8,074 nt of DNA, taken from assembly GCA_030844625.1 (NCBI GenBank), contig JAUUNJ010000107.1, positions 1 through 8,074 of the forward strand. The letters run 5' to 3'. Shown here piece after piece: positions 6,319 through 8,074 of this stretch. A program made the position numbers and the translations under genes. Under the pieces are notes generated by a model, which ran no database searches, was not told the DNA's origin, and was given only the letters and a program-made list of their open reading frames with translations. This DNA is from Roseburia sp. Its GTDB lineage: Bacteria > Bacillota > Clostridia > Lachnospirales > Lachnospiraceae. Every line of letters begins with the position of its first letter. Position 1 is the first letter of the stretch.

Positions 6319-8074
6319 ATGAAATTACAATTTAAACATCAAAAATTTCAGGCAGAGGCTGCCAAAGCGGTATGCGATGTTTTTGCAGGGCAACCCTATC
6401 TGACGCCCACATATATGCTGGATCATGGAACGGGAATAGGAACTGAAAGGGGGCAGATATCAGGTCAGCAGTCCTTTATGGGAGAAGATGATTTTACGGC
6501 ATGGAGAAATCAGCCAATCGTACCGGAACTTTCAGAGTCACAAATATTGGAACATATTATAAAAATACAGAGAAAAAATCAGATAGAACCATCAGAAAAA
6601 CTGGAAGGTAAATATAATCTGACAATTGAAATGGAAACCGGTGTGGGCAAGACATATACTTACATAAAAACCATGTATGAATTGAATCGTCATTATGGTT
6701 GGAGCAAGTTTATTGTTGTTGTTCCAAGTGTTGCCATACGTGAGGGTGTATATAAATCTTTTCAGGTTACACAGGAACATTTTGCAGAAGAATATGGGAA
6801 AAAAGTCAGGTTTTTTATATATAATTCTTCCAGATTAACAGAGATTGACAGATTTGCGTCAGACAGTTCCATTAACGTTATGATTATAAATTCTCAGGCA
6901 TTTAATGCAAGAGGAAAAGATGCGCGACGTATCTATATGCAGCTTGATGAATTCAGAAGCCGCCGGCCAATTGACATCATTGCAAAAACAAACCCCATAT
7001 TAATTATTGATGAACCCCAGTCGGTAGAAGGAAAACAGACGAAAGAGAGATTGAAAGAATTTAACCCGCTGTTTACGTTACGCTATTCTGCAACCCATAA
7101 ATCAGATAGTGTTTATAATATGATTTACCGTCTTGACGCAATGGAGGCATACAATAAGAAACTGGTAAAAAAAATTGCAGTAAAAGGAATCACGGAAATT
7201 GGAAATACGGGCACAAACGGATATGTGTATTTGGAGCGTATTAACCTATCCAAAGCAGATCCCACAGCCACCATTCAGTTTGATATAAAGAGAGCGGATG
7301 GAATAAAGCAGGTCAGCAGAACCGTAAAGATAGGATTTAATCTTTATGACAAATCGGGGGAATTGGAGGAATATAAAGATGGATATGTAGTAAAAGCCAT
7401 AGATGGAAGAGATGATTCCATAGAATTTTTAAATGGTATTAAATTGTATACAGGTGATGTTGCAGGGAAAGTAAGTGAAGAGCAGCTAAGAAGAATTCAG
7501 ATTCGCGAGACCATACTTTCCCATATAGACAGGGAGCGTCAGTTGTTTTCGAAAGGAATCAAGGTACTGTCCTTATTTTTTATTGATGAGGTTGCAAAAT
7601 ATAAGCAGTATGATATGGCGGGACAGCCATATAACGGGATATATGCTGATATGTTTGAGGAAGAATATAAAGATATTATTGAACACCTTCAGTTGGAGCA
7701 GGAAGACGAATATTTAAAGTATCTTAACAATATTTCAGCAAAGAGAACCCATGCAGGATATTTTTCCGTAGATAAAAAGGGAAAACTGACCGATAGTAAA
7801 TTAAATAATAAAAAAGAGCGCACCTCTGATGATACGGATGCATATGATCTGATTATGAAAAATAAGGAATTGCTTTTAGACAGAGATTCAAAGAAATCTC
7901 CGGTAAGATTTATATTTTCCCACTCGGCTTTAAGAGAGGGATGGGATAATCCTAATGTATTTCAGATCTGTACGTTGAAGCAAAGTGGAAGTGATGTACG
8001 AAAAAGACAGGAGGTGGGACGTGGACTTCGTCTGTGTGTGAATCAATATGGTGACAGAATGGACGAAAATGTAC
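6319..8074 (+). CDS. res: Type III restriction endonuclease Res subunit, 5' part (cut by window end)
   Basis: Res is the ATP-dependent SF2 helicase-like and nuclease subunit that cuts DNA when bound to Mod. The frame is open from ATG 6319 to the last base with no stop or frameshift, giving 585 residues; the family is usually about 900-1000, so the C-terminal PD-(D/E)XK nuclease domain is beyond the window. Visible motifs in order: N-terminal FKHQKFQAEA (5-14), Walker A METGVGKT (105-112), VVVPSVAIREG (133-143), Walker B variant LIIDEPQ (228-234), motif III SATH (257-260), motif V region SALREGWDNPNVFQI (536-550) and motif VI QEVGRGLRL (564-572) with its arginine fingers. The ATP-hydrolysis machinery looks complete. 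The start is supported by GGAAAGGAG (6303-6311), seven bases upstream, and Mod 2 ends only 15 bp before. It is the only Res in the window and so is presumably shared by both Mods. Whether the nuclease is intact cannot be judged here. Confidence 0.95.
   Translation, partial: MKLQFKHQKFQAEAAKAVCDVFAGQPYLTPTYMLDHGTGIGTERGQISGQQSFMGEDDFTAWRNQPIVPELSESQILEHIIKIQRKNQIEPSEKLEGKYNLTIEMETGVGKTYTYIKTMYELNRHYGWSKFIVVVPSVAIREGVYKSFQVTQEHFAEEYGKKVRFFIYNSSRLTEIDRFASDSSINVMIINSQAFNARGKDARRIYMQLDEFRSRRPIDIIAKTNPILIIDEPQSVEGKQTKERLKEFNPLFTLRYSATHKSDSVYNMIYRLDAMEAYNKKLVKKIAVKGITEIGNTGTNGYVYLERINLSKADPTATIQFDIKRADGIKQVSRTVKIGFNLYDKSGELEEYKDGYVVKAIDGRDDSIEFLNGIKLYTGDVAGKVSEEQLRRIQIRETILSHIDRERQLFSKGIKVLSLFFIDEVAKYKQYDMAGQPYNGIYADMFEEEYKDIIEHLQLEQEDEYLKYLNNISAKRTHAGYFSVDKKGKLTDSKLNNKKERTSDDTDAYDLIMKNKELLLDRDSKKSPVRFIFSHSALREGWDNPNVFQICTLKQSGSDVRKRQEVGRGLRLCVNQYGDRMDENV

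Noticed and set aside
2504..8074. BREX, DISARM or type I restriction system
   Set aside because: The Mod DPPY-before-FxGxG order, the Res helicase motifs and the pairing fit type III. No PglZ-, HsdS- or phospholipase-D-like gene is present in the window.

Overview
The window looks like the chromosome of a low-GC Gram-positive bacterium, most probably a Clostridia/Lachnospiraceae-type anaerobe. The basis is an AT-rich sequence, strong AGGAGG-like ribosome binding sites before every gene, an argB-argD order, and type III Mod proteins of the kind common in Firmicutes. All genes are on the + strand. The genus call is an inference from style, not from a marker gene.

Region 1 (1-1834) is the end of an arginine biosynthesis operon. 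It holds the last ~179 codons of argB (acetylglutamate kinase, cut by the window edge), a complete argD (acetylornithine aminotransferase), and a strong intrinsic terminator that closes the operon.

Region 2 (about 1866-8074, running off the end) is a restriction-modification locus with its own likely promoter. Its order is a 166-aa protein of unknown function, a type III Mod methyltransferase (621 aa), a second paralogous type III Mod (637 aa), and a type III Res helicase-nuclease. The first 585 codons of Res are present; its C-terminal nuclease domain lies beyond the window. Gaps between the genes are 55, 20 and 15 bp with no terminator between them, so they probably form one transcript.

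The point of most interest is that two full-length Mod genes sit in tandem before a single Res. They share their N-terminal catalytic block and their C-terminal block, but carry unrelated central target-recognition regions (about 170 and 188 residues). In known type III enzymes a Mod dimer works with Res, and one Mod reads the site while the other methylates. Two Mods of different specificity could therefore form two homodimers or a mixed dimer with the same Res. The 166-aa protein at the head of the operon is unrecognised, and its position makes it a candidate accessory factor. Isoleucine ATA codon use is clearly higher in mod1 than in argD, which fits a laterally acquired locus placed after the arginine operon.

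I saw no tRNA, rRNA, CRISPR array, insertion sequence or integrase in the window. No stretch longer than about 300 bases lacks a gene.
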